Shown in pieces: positions 25,901 through 38,500 of a stretch of DNA of 64,000 nucleotides (the stretch's first letter is position 1; the number at the start of each line of letters is the position of its first letter). Made by a program: the position numbers and the translations under genes. Source of the DNA: Symsagittifera roscoffensis (Eukaryota; Xenacoelomorpha; Acoela; Convolutidae); contig NC_087064.1 in the NCBI RefSeq assembly GCF_963678635.1, positions 36,837,716-36,901,715 on the forward strand, given 5' to 3'. Below the pieces are notes generated by a model. That model worked only from the letters and a program-made list of their open reading frames with translations, ran no database searches and was not told the origin of the DNA.

Positions 25901-28900
25901 CACTCTTCCACCACTCTCTAGTAGCAACAAACTCTGAAACATTCTCAGAAATCCGATATTTTCAGTTTTTTTCGTATCTTGAAAAAACTTTTCTCGATTC
26001 CAAAATAGATTTGAATAGTTTTGACGTTAAGACACTTATATAGTGCTGATTTGAATTATCCGGACAAAACGAACAGGTTTGATATTCTGAGTGCGTTTTT
26101 CTCAAATTGGGTTGACATAGGACTGAAAATTAAAAAAACCAAAGTTGCTTAAAACTTAACCCGAATTTTTACGGTGTGCAAATGAGACTGCGAAGTTCGA
26201 GACCAAAGTTTAACAACAAAAATAGGTCATTTTGACTTGTTTTAGTGAACCAAAAAATCAAGCTAAATCTACTGAGGCAATTGATGAGCCTTTTATTCAG
26301 CCCAACGAAGACTTGGAAGGGTATATTCCGATATTATTTTTTAAAGGAAACCATTTGTTTGGTAGCCGAAAAATGTCTTTTTTAAAATATAAATTCCAAT
26401 TCTTAGGTTGAAAGCAAAACTGAAACCATTTGCGCAAAGATTTGGAGATTACACTCTTTTAGAATTCTAATTGCATTTTTTGCGAAGTTATGGGAGTCGG
26501 AAAATTGCCAATTTGGCCACGCTCTGGACTAATTTATGCGCTTTGAAGATTTTATTCAGGATGCTGAAAGCGTAACACGAAATATTTATGCATGGCGAAT
26601 TACCTTGCACAACACAATCGTTCCAAAATGAATTCAGGCTAGCTAATCGGTATCATTAACTTCGTACGACTCAAATTGTTCAATGACAGTTTTTCGATAT
26701 GGATGAAGGGGCACTCGGAATTCTTGCTTACGAGCATGAGCAGTCTTGTTATGATTTAAAATCTGGTTGCTTGTTAATTAAATTTAAAAATATAGTAAGT
26801 AAACTCGCATATCTAAAAGAATTAGCAGTTTTTTTTTGTTATCACTGTCGAGGAGGAGGATTTTCTATATATGGCATCAAATGCGCGATTAATAGATTTT
26901 AGGGTTGGTCACCGAAACTGGATGTCATAAGATAAAACCCCATTCAGTTGGCCAGGGGGCTGGATCCCTGAGAAAGAACATTCAAACACCCCCCCCCCCC
27001 CCCGACCCCCGCCGCCACTGCCCCTCTAAATCAACCCTGTTATCCCTATATACGCTTCGACCCTTCATGATGAAGAACCAGAAACCATAATGCAATAAGT
27101 CTCAGTTGCAAAAAGGTTTATGTTTACCATACTTTTGCAAAAATAACTTAATCTAAAATCTTCTATACAAAGTTGGATTTTGGCGCAAAATAAACAATTT
27201 TTGAGCTATTTTTTCATAAAAAAATTTCTGGAAGCGCCTTGCCAATCCTCCAGCTTTCTATCGACCTGCTGAAAACATCTCGCCGAGCCATAAATTGTGA
27301 CTCAATTTTTAACCGTTCATGGTTTTGGATTTAAGTAGCATAAGGTCCCAAAAAATGAAAATCGACCCGAGTTGTACTCGCTCTGATAATCATAGCTAAA
27401 GTAGAGGAAAATCTTTCAACTCTCTTTGGAACTCTCTCTGATAGTCATCATTGTTTTAAAAACAAAATTCTGAATTTAGGCATGCTAGTAAGTATATTTA
27501 GTACTTTGCTATATGCGAAGTATTTCACTTTGTACTCAACATAACGTGGGGGGAAGGGGTGTTGATTTTCAAATGAATCTCAAAAATTTGCTTAAAATGT
27601 TTTCTTTTTTTGAAATATCTATCCATTTTTTGACAGCGAAGACTCCTCCAGTTGCCTTGAAAGATATTTGGAACATTCAGGTCTTTCCAAGTCCAAGTGG
27701 GGCTTTTGCAGGCATCATTGCCCATTGCCCGCCATGATGTCTCGAACAAGGCCTCTCCATTGGCTTTTGACGCTCGCGGCTTCTTTGCTGATTTCGAACC
27801 ATTCCTTTTCCCACTTCTTGTGTGTCAAGCGGGGGGTTTTGATGTGCTTTGAGAGTTCGTCTCGGATGATGTTTCGCCAAGTCTGCTTCACACCGCCGGG
27901 TGGCCTTCTGGTTGCTCGAATTTTAAAGCTGCATTGGCGATTTCACTTTGGTCCATGCGGAGCACATGCCCCAGCCACTTCAACCTTCGAGCTTGTATAG
28001 TTTTGGCCGGGGGTGTCAGCCTAGCTGTGTTCAACAGTTCAACCGTGGGGGTAGTAGTCGTTTTTCTGTGCAAGATGTGTCGTAGGCACCTGTTCTCGAA
28101 TGCTTGGATGGATTTCAGATCCGACTGTTTGGTTGGCCAGCTTTCGCAACTGTAGAGCAAGACGCTCCGTACGCAGGCCATGTACAAGTTTATTTTAGTG
28201 GTTTGTGGGATCTTCTTGGCGTTCCAAACGTTCTTCATGTTTTTGAAGCTGCCAGCTGCTTTCCCAATCCTTGATTTAATCTGCGGGGAGATGTTTCCTT
28301 CAAAGATACTCGAAGTTCTCCACTAATTCGATGTCCTCGCCGTCGACTTGAAACGTCTGAGATGGGTCTTGTGAACAAAACTTTGTCTTGCTGGCGTTAA
28401 TCTGGAGCCCAATGAGTGCTGCCTTCTCGGTGATTTTTGTTAGCAGTCTTTGCGCGTCTGGGCCGTTATCCTCGAGGAGGCAGATATCGTCTGCAAAATC
28501 GAGATCTGCGACTGACGTGTCGTCAAGCGCTATTCCGAGTCTTTTATTTTTCAGCGTTTCCAGTCATATAGATCCAGTCTATAGTGAGGTTAAAAAGGAA
28601 AGGGGATAGAGACAAGCCTTGTCTGACTCCACTGTGTATTTCGAAATTTTTGGAAAGGGAGTTGTAAGCGCGGACTTGGCTATAAGTCTCTGAATACATG
28701 GCTCTGAGCAGTTCAACTAGATTCTCAGGGAGGCCAAGGTTTGAGCATATTCGCCAAATGCAGTTCTGATCTACGCTAACGAAAGCCGCTATGAAATCAA
28801 TGAAAATGAGGTTGGTGCAGCGTTTGAATTCCTCTCGCCGCTCTATGATTTGTCTGATGGCAAAGATTTGGTCCCTGCAACCTTTTTTCTTCTTGAAGCC

Positions 28901-31900
28901 GGCTTGGTTTATTCTGGCCTGAGACTCGTAAGCCGGTTCGAGTCTGTTCTTAACCACTGCTTCGAGAACTTTGAATGAAATCAAGAGTAGCAAAATTCTC
29001 CTGTAGTTAGAACAGTTAGCTCGGTCGCCTTTTTGAGGATGGGCGTGATCACAGCTATTTTCTCTTCTGCTGGGATCTCGCGCTTAGTCCAGCTGGCCTT
29101 TATCAGTTCGGTGAGCTTCTCGAGCAGTGGGGGTCCTCCTTCTTTGAAAACGTCTGGGGGGGTATTGTCAATTCCTACGGCTTTGTTTGTTTTCAGTTTG
29201 TCTATTGCATCGCGGATTTCTTGCATGGAGAGCGGTGCCGTGTCTACGCTAGAGAAAGTTTTAGTCGTGCTCAATGTGAGTTTCCACTGGTTCGGGTCTG
29301 TTGAGCAGTTGTTCGAAGTGCGTTGCCCAGGTTTCTATCCTCTCGTTAGCGTCCGTCACGAGCTGCCCCTGTGAGTCTTTGCTATTCTCGCTGAGCCCAC
29401 TGGGTTTACTGGAAAGTTGCTTAACAATGGAGTGCACCTTTCGGACAGATTTCTTGACTTCTCGTCGTAGGAAGGTTTTTGTAGAGCCCTTGCGGGCACG
29501 GGCTCTTTTTTCGATCAGTTGGAGGGTCTCGGTACTGATCCACGGGTTTTTCTTGCGTTTCGTGGATCCTATGGTTTTTGCTGCCGCTGAGTGTATGATG
29601 GCCTTCATTTGCGTCCACACCGCGTCCACGTTCCCCTTACCTTCCGCCTTGTCAAACAGCTCATGGAGCTTCATTTTGTTATGCGGTGGAGACTTTGTCC
29701 TTGCGGAGGCTGGCGAGGTCATACTTGACGACGCGTAGCTGTTTTGTGTAGGACTTCAGTTTCAGCTGTATGGTGGAGACTACTGGTCTGTGGTCGCTGT
29801 CGAACTTGAACTCTTCGGATAGGACAACTTCCGCTTCAGGTTGAGGTAGTGTCCTGATCTTCCAGGTGGCGAAACGTAGGGGGTGTTTCGCAGGGGTGAT
29901 GGGGGTTGGGGGTGGTTGGATTGGTTTTGCCGTCTTCGCTTGGTCGCCTGGTGCGGAAGTGCCAGGTGTCCCAGTTACCGCTGGGCGCGTAGCTTTTGAA
30001 TAATCCTTGTTTCATGTTCTCATGGGGTTTCGTAGTTGAGTTCACCAGGGCTCGCATTCAGATCTTTGACCTGATACGATCAGTCTTCTTAAGTTTCCGT
30101 GTTCACAACTTTATCTTTTAGTGTCGCAATTTCATCGCCCAATTTTGTTTTTGAAAAATACGTAGCAGAGTATGCGCAAAAAAATATATTGTTTCTCAGA
30201 ACATTCATTTCTTATGTTTCGTACTCCTTCTTTTGAGGGAAGGTTAACTTTGATTTCATAAAAACTTTGATCCGATGGGGGATTTATTCGACATCCTCGA
30301 TATGGATTACACAAAAAAATAGATAAAACAAAAAACTGAACCCCGAGCTTTGCAGCTTTCAGCTTTTAACACAATAAAATTAGTGTTAAAACTTTTTAGT
30401 GCATTGATCTCGGCTTTTTTAAATACATAGGATATCTGCAGATGCTTCATGTTGATTGTAGCAGTAGTAGACATGGTCTATCGAATTAAACGAAAATCTG
30501 CAAAACAGTATTACAGGGTTTTCTTTACCACTGCAAGTGTAACAGAAAAGCGTTATATATTACTGTAATTACAGCGTTCACGACCATTTAAAAAAAAATT
30601 CTTCCAAGTACGGATCCAATAAAGATCCAAACTACATCCCTCCATAAAAAAGAATTTGCTACAAAACCTTGTAAAACCTCGGTTTTACCCATTTTCACTA
30701 TTCGAAGACAGTTAGGAATATATATGCTTGGAGTGGTTTTTCTGTAATTTAGACCAATTTTATTTTTTGAATTGCTCTGAATACTGAAGTAAGCTTGATA
30801 ATCGTATTGATAATCGTCCGCAAATAAAACTTCAAAGCTTCAAGGCACGATTTTTTCAGGTGAATTCGCCCGCGCTCACAATATTTGTTAGTTAAATTGA
30901 GGCAAAATAATTTGAATTTTTAATTTGCTTCAATTTTTTTTCAGCAGTTTGTGTTTGTTATTCCATACCCAACATTTTTAACTGATCAAAAATTTGTTTA
31001 TTGAAAATTATTCGACACCAGTTAAATGGGAGTCGGAAGGTTCAGGGCTTTGCTCTGATACTTGAGCAGTCTTGTTTTATTGAATAGGATTTTTTTGCCC
31101 AAAAATTTGGCCAGAACAGGGTCTCTTTAGTGCTTTGGGAGAGCTCGAAAAATCAAATTGACCGACCTAAAAAACAGGTCAAAGGTCGACAAAACTTTCG
31201 AATTTTTTTTGAAAACCCGCCCCCTCGAGAAAATCCTAGATCCGCCTCTACTGAGCAGTACTTTGATCAGCAAAACTTGACAAAATTGATTACTGTATAA
31301 GAGAATCACTTACAGTATCAGCAACTATGAAATTTACTTAATTTTTTTTTACTGCCGCAATCTAGTCCCAAATTAAAATTGTAGCATTGTAACATTTTCA
31401 TCCATTAACACGGTAAAGTACAGGTGAATTGATTAGTCTTCGAACACAAAAACTCGCAAATTTCAAACCACTTTTCAAAGAAAAACGTAATTTTAGCTCA
31501 CAAGCGGCATTGCAATGGGAATGGATATGAACAGCAAATTATTTGAGGACAAACGGATGGACCTCAATGACAAGTTGTATGAAGGAAAACGAATGGACTT
31601 AAACGACAAAATGTTTAATAACAAACGAATGGACCTCAATAACCATCTGTTCGAAGGAAAACGAATGGATCTCAATGATAAAATGTTTGACGGAAAACGA
31701 ATGGACATGAATGATAAACTCTTTGAGGGCAAACGGATGGACCTCAATGACAAGTTGTATGAAGGAAAACGAATGGACTTAAACGACAAAATGTTTAATA
31801 ACAAACGAATGGACCTCAATAACCATCTGCTCGAAGGAAAACGAATGGATCTCAATGATAAAATGTTTGACGGAAAACGAATGGACATGAATGAAAAACT

Positions 31901-34900
31901 TTTTGAGGGCAAACGGATGGACCTCAATGACAAGTTGTATGAAGGAAAACGAATGGACTTAAACGACAAAATGTTTAATAACAAACGAATGGACCTCAAT
32001 AACCATCTGTTCGAAGGAAAACGAATGGATCTCAATGATAAAATGTTTGACGGAAAACGAATAGACATGAATGAAAAACTTTTTGAGGGCAAACGGATGG
32101 ACCTCAATGACAAGTTGTATGAAGGAAAACGAATGGACTTAAACGACAAAATGTTTAATAACAAACGAATGGACCTCAATAACCATCTTTTCGAAGGAAA
32201 ACGAATGGATCTCAATGATAAAATGTTTGACGGAAAACGAATGGACCTAAATGACAAGTTGTATGAAGGAAAACGAATGGACTTAAATGACAAAATGTTT
32301 AATAACAAACGAATGGACCTCAATAACCATCTTTTCCAAGGAAAACGAATGGATCTCAATGATAAAATGTTTGACGGAAAACGAATGGACCTAAATGACA
32401 AGTTGTATGAAGGAAAACGAATGGACTTAAACGACAAAATGTTTAATAACAAACGAATGGACCTCAATAACCATCTTTTCGAAGGAAAACGAATGGATCT
32501 CAATGATAAAATGTTTGACGGAAAACGAATGGACCTAAATGACAAATTGTATGAAGGAAAACGAATGGACTTAAACGGCAAAATGTTTAATAACAAACGA
32601 ATGGACCTCAATAACCATCTGTTCGAAGGAAAACGAATGGATCTCAATGATAAAATGTATGACGGAAAACGAATGGATATGAACAGCAAACTTTTTGAGG
32701 GCAAGCGAATGGACTTCAATAACAACATGTTCGACGGTAAACGTAAGTAATTGCAGAGAAGCATGGACTCAGTGTCACGGTATTTTCATAATTTAATGAT
32801 AAAATTAAACAGCTCTATACAAATAAGATCAGCTGAAAACGAACTTGAGATGCAATTTAATTGATTGTGAATCTTTTATTTCAAGGGTTTCATATGCTTG
32901 CAGCTGAAACAAGCAACCCAAGATATCAAAATCAAGGCAGCTTCTGGCAGAATCTAGGTCAGTATTTATCGTTTGGCTTGAAACAGAGCCAGTCACCTTA
33001 AGTCATGGGTGAATCATTTTATTTTTCTTTGACTGAAATTAAAAACAACAAACCAAAAACAGATGCAGCGGCGGATTTAGGGTGGGGGATTTCGACCCCC
33101 TGCCAACCCAAAAGGTGCCCCCGTTTGTACTAACTATATTGACATATCCATTTTTGGCACCATCATATATTAAATTTGAGGGAAGAACGCGTGCCGAAAA
33201 AACCCGATTTTTTGGTCAAACATTTCCAAAAAGAGCCCAAAAACGGCATTTTTGACCCGTTTTTTCTTTCAAAATTGTCTGCGGGTCTTTACAGTGATTG
33301 AGGAGAGCTCAGAAACTCAATTTGATCGACCTAAAAACAAGGGTCGACAAAACTTTTGAAATTTTTGTGAAAAACCGCCCGCGCCCTCGAGAAAATCCTA
33401 GATCCGCCCATGCAGAGATGGCTTTAAAGAACAGTACAAGTGCAAACATACATGCAAACAGAAAAAAAACGAGACCTATACTTAAACAATTGAAAAAAGT
33501 TTTATTACTTGAAATTATTATGATGTGCTTCAAACTAATTTGAAAGTTGATATAAATAAAAAAAATTAAGTTGTAATAATCTTCCAATAAAAAAATAGAA
33601 ACTGAAACCTTTTATTATTGCACACTCATTAACTTCAAAATAGGAGAAACACACGCACTGCACCATTTTTTCTTACGTAATTCTTTTGAATTTAGATGAT
33701 GAAATCATACTCGTAATGAATTTATTACTTAAAGCGCTAGGAGTGTAATTAATTTGAACAAAAAAAAATCTTATTCAACTTTAAGGATGCATACTAATTT
33801 TAAAAACTACTTACGAAGGTTCGGTGATGGCTCACGTGAGTTTTCTCCATATGCTATAAGTTTCAAAATAACCTACAACTCTGATAAACTCAATTTATAT
33901 ATGGTATCTGGCAGTAATATCTATACTCTATTCTAATATTACACTTGCGTCAGCTTAAGGTATTATAAAGAATCTTCTTTTTTTCTAACCTATGTCGCAA
34001 ACTTTTACGATTTTGCGGCACCTTTACAGCTTTTTGATGGAATGTGCTTAGATATTCGAAGGCAAATAAGATAACACAGTTGATGCATTTTACTTCATCA
34101 AATGAACCGAAAAAAAATATTTGTTTCAAATAACATAAGAATAATGAAAACTCAATTTTAAAAATTCTCTAACTCAATGTATCTTGCAATTTTAAAATGC
34201 ATATTTTATACATAATGTGGCTTCACGCTTTGCAATTTCTTAGATGCAAAGTTAATGTGGATGCCTTCAGTTGGTTATAAAACAAAGCAGGGGTAGATCT
34301 AGGAGTTTTTCGAGGGGCGGGGGGCCGATTTTTCAAAAATTTTCAAAAAATGTTGTCGACCTTTTTTTTAAATTTTTTTAGTTCGAACAAATTGATTTTC
34401 CGAGCTCTGTTTTGTCCACTGTTTTGTCCCTTTTTTGGCCAAATTTTCTGCAAAAATTTATAAAAACAAGGCAAAAAGGCGTTTTTAGGCACTTTTTGGA
34501 AAATTTTTAGGGTCCGTCGTCAAAAATGGATATCTCAAAATAGTTACCTCCAAAATAGTTGCCTCCAAATTATCACTCGCAAAAATGAGTCTAATTGTAC
34601 TTGGCACCACCTTTGCTGAATGGCAATGGCAATTTATTCGCATATGTAGCTGCTTTATTCATGACTAGTGCTTGTAGGTTGTTAGGCTTGGATGGCTGAG
34701 TGGATAGTGAGTAAGATTCAAAACTCGCGATTGCAGTAGGTCGCAGATGGAATCGAACCCTAGGCCAAACCGAGTTTTTGCTAATACGAGACTCATTTCT
34801 AATTTTTCTATTGCACATTTTCAGTTTGTCCACTTATCAAGAAGAAAGTGCCAAAAAGCAAAAAACTTAAAATCACTGCTCATTTCACATTGCAGTTGGT

Positions 34901-35398
34901 CTATATTGCACATATTGCACATTTCAGTCGGTCCTCTTTCAAGAAGAAAGTGCCAAAAAGCAAAAAACTTAAAATCACTGCTCTTTATTTCCTTTGCTGT
35001 TCCTTTGCTGCAACGCTTTTTTTCCCTTAAATGTTAAGAGTTTTTTTTCATGCCAATGACTTTTTTTACTGACGATTTTGATTTAATTTTCATTTTGAAT
35101 TAAGCGCGCTTCATTTTTTATTTTTTTATTTTATCTTTTTTATAGCTAAAACTACTCCATATACCGTAAGAGGCAATCGGAACATTCAGATGTTTGCTCT
35201 GATACGAGCAGTTTTGTTTCTTTAGTTGCAGCTCGTTAAAATCAACATTTTTGAAGCTCTCAAATCAATACGATTGTTAAAATTGGAATCGGTAGTGTTT
35301 ATTTTTGACGTGTTTCATTATTCAGCTAAAAACTTTAAGAGCTGTTAATAATCGGGTTTAACAAGTCTCATGTACCAAAATTAAACAAACACAACAGC

Positions 35399-35461
<63 letters not shown>

Positions 35462-35509
35462 AACACTAACAACAATAACAACAACAACAACAACAACAAC
35501 AGCAAAAAT

Positions 35510-35552
<43 letters not shown>

Positions 35553-38500
35553 TTAACAACAACAAAAAACCTTTTTAACGCTTTGTACACAAATGTGTGA
35601 AATTTTTATCACTGGTCTGTAAAACTCACAATTTGGTTAATTAATCATTTCGATAAATGATATGAAAAAAGCAATATAAACCATTAATTTAAACGGCTCT
35701 TTTTCCATAAGCTTCCATTAGACAGCAAAATAGCCTTCATTAACGAATTTGTTTATTTTTAATTTTGAATTAGGCCTTCGAAAAAGAAAATATTTCAAGT
35801 CGTTGAAATCAATAAAAATATTAAACTAAATTTGAATTTTGTTTCTCAATTCATAAGGAATCAGTTTTGCAGGATTTCGTTGTTGGCTAGTAAAACTAAA
35901 ACTTACGTAAAACTAAAAATAACAAAAAAATATCAAGCATTTAGTGCATAAAGTGAAAGCCATTGAAAACAATCAGCTATTTTTTGTAAAATAAAACGAA
36001 ACGTTAGTTAAAATAACTATAATATAACCATACAAGTAGTCAACAAAATTAAATTTAAAAACTCATTTTCTGAATTGCTGTTCATAATTTTTTGCTCAAA
36101 AACTTAATTTGAAAATTTTTACGGGCAGAGCAACGTCTCCTTTTGTCTTCTTATAGATCTATTAATGTGAGTCTATAGGTCCATTTTTACACCTGCGACT
36201 AGCAAGTTTTCTTGATTATTCAGTTTTTCTATCTTATCATTCGAGCTTAGCCGGCAGCGTGTTGAACTCTTTTTTTTCCCTCCAGGTTAATTTTTTCAGA
36301 TTTATTCAGCCATTTTAGTTCAGTTTGCGTAGATACACCAAAATCGTTTTGACGCTTGCTGTAAACTTTTGCCAAGGTCAGCATCTATTTTCTCAAAATT
36401 CTTAGTTTTCTCGACGATGAATATGGCTCTAAAAAGAGGTGAAGCTGAGCTTCGCAATGGAGGCGATACAGACAAAAAACCATTATAAAAAAGTTTCTAG
36501 ATGTCAGAGGCGGATTTTTTTTTGGGGGGAGGGGGGCTTCTTTAGGGGTTCGAGGAGTTCGACCCCCTCGCCAACCAAAGGGTATTATTTTATGACATCC
36601 ATTTTAGGCCAACCATCCCTAAAATTTTTAAGTTAAAATTTTCGAAAAGTACCCAAGGACAGCATTATTTTGCGGCAAAATTTTGCTTTAAGTTTTTTCA
36701 AATTTTTTCAAAATAGTGAGTTTATGATTATCTGAGGGAGCTCGGAAAGTCAATTTGGTCGACCTAAAAAAAGTCGACAAAACTTTCAAATTTTTTTTTG
36801 AAAATTCACTTCGAGAAAATCTTATATCCGCCCCTGCTAGATGTCTTCAAATTTATCGATAAATGAAACTTTTAATCATTAAAAAGTCTTTACTATTTCG
36901 GTTTATATAACGTATTAAAATTATAAAAGATAGGGTCAAGCAAAAATTAGAAAGGAATCAAGGAAGGAACTAAACCTTTGATAAGTAAAAAAATGTATTA
37001 CGAAAAATACAAAAAATGTATTACAAAATCATAATTAACCATCGTATATATTAACAATCGCATATAATTTTATGTCGGACAAAACTGATTTTCCTATCTT
37101 GATAAAGACTCTATTTTGGCCAAAGTTTCTGCGCCGCAGGCAAATATTTGAAAAAACAGGCAAAAAATAACTGCGCTTTTTTTTCGGCGCGCTCTACAGT
37201 CTCAAAATTAGTATAAATTGACAAAAAAAATTGAAGATCAATCAGCAAAAAATGGATGTCCTAAAAAATACCAAAGGTGGACCTTCTGAAAACTTTAGGG
37301 TCTGCCTGCCAGCAAAAAATGGATGACCTAAAATATTACTGAAATGGGGACCCTTTGGGTATTCGGTGTATCTCAAGAAAGCGTGTCGCAAAATTTTATA
37401 CTGGAAGCAAGCAATTCAAAAAATGAATTATCGAAAAAGTTTCAAGCTGATTTTGATTTAGCCCCCTTCCCTTATCTGCGAATTTTTCTCTGGGGGGATG
37501 CATGGAAACTAGTTCATCGCGCGATTCATGGCTGCGTTACAAGAATGAATGTTTTGCTTGCATACCAAATTTGACTTTTGAAGGATAGCATTAACAATTT
37601 TTCGAGCAAAACTATTATTTTAAATGCATTGTAAAAAATGTTTTGCTCTTGTACCGTTTTGTCAATCAAAACAAGTCAGAGGTTTGAGTATACGAAAGCA
37701 TGAATCTAAAGATGCGAAAGTTTTATCTGATCGATAAATTTATCCGGTTATTATACCGTAACATGAAAATATTTAAGAAAAATAACTTTCCTCAGCCTCT
37801 GATTTGAAAATGTCATGTAATGATCAAACCATAGTCATCCTTGTCATCATATCATTATCACGAAAGAGTTTCAATTTCATGTTTTCATTCTAAGTTTACC
37901 GCAAAAATCAAATCATTCATCTGGTATTTTCACTTGAAAACAAAAAAGTTATCTTGCGTTTCTTTATAGCTTTACAACTAGCAACTCATTTCAACTCTGA
38001 CGCTTTTCCGCAATTGAAGAACCTAAACTGTAGCAGAAAAATTTCGAAGCCACTTCAAATCTTTTGATCTATAAAACATTGTACAAAATACATTTAAACC
38101 ACAGGTTTTATGTAAGCCTGGGGATAATGAAAATGTCCAAATACGCACAAAACTCAAAACTTTCACACAAAACTCGATAACGCACACAACCTCGGATAAA
38201 ATTAGTTTTATTTTAAACAGAAATGTTACGTGTTTTTTTTTCGGTGTGAGCGCCCCCCCCCCCCCCTCCCCCCGTCCTCTTGCTAGACTACTGCGATGTG
38301 TCTTACTCTTTTACCTCGATTGCGCGCGGTATAACATCACTTTTGACTGCCTTCTGGAGATTTAAATGTGCAAACATTCCCGTTAATCATCTTTTTTTAA
38401 AAGGCGGTGAAGTGAAGTCAAAATTTTATATAAAAAAGATAGAAACGAGAATTAAGTCAGAATCAATTATCTCAAGTTAGAAATTCGAAAGCGTTTTTCT

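Larger units (their letters stand above)
23117..27639. other. Intron 1 of the peptide gene, 5' part
   Basis: Apart from the family C and foldback copies noted, AT-rich sequence without recognisable genes. A C-run lies at about 26988-27004 beside a MITE fragment (about 26930-27045). Confidence 0.5.

Noticed and set aside
31493-32764. 423-codon open frame on the minus strand, rich in IRFPS
   Set aside because: It is the mirror of the MDLN array. A repeat without stops on one strand often leaves the other open. The plus strand has the splice sites and processing sites.
35368-35590. Poly-Leu and poly-Val open frames
   Set aside because: They are translations of the CAA microsatellite on the minus strand.
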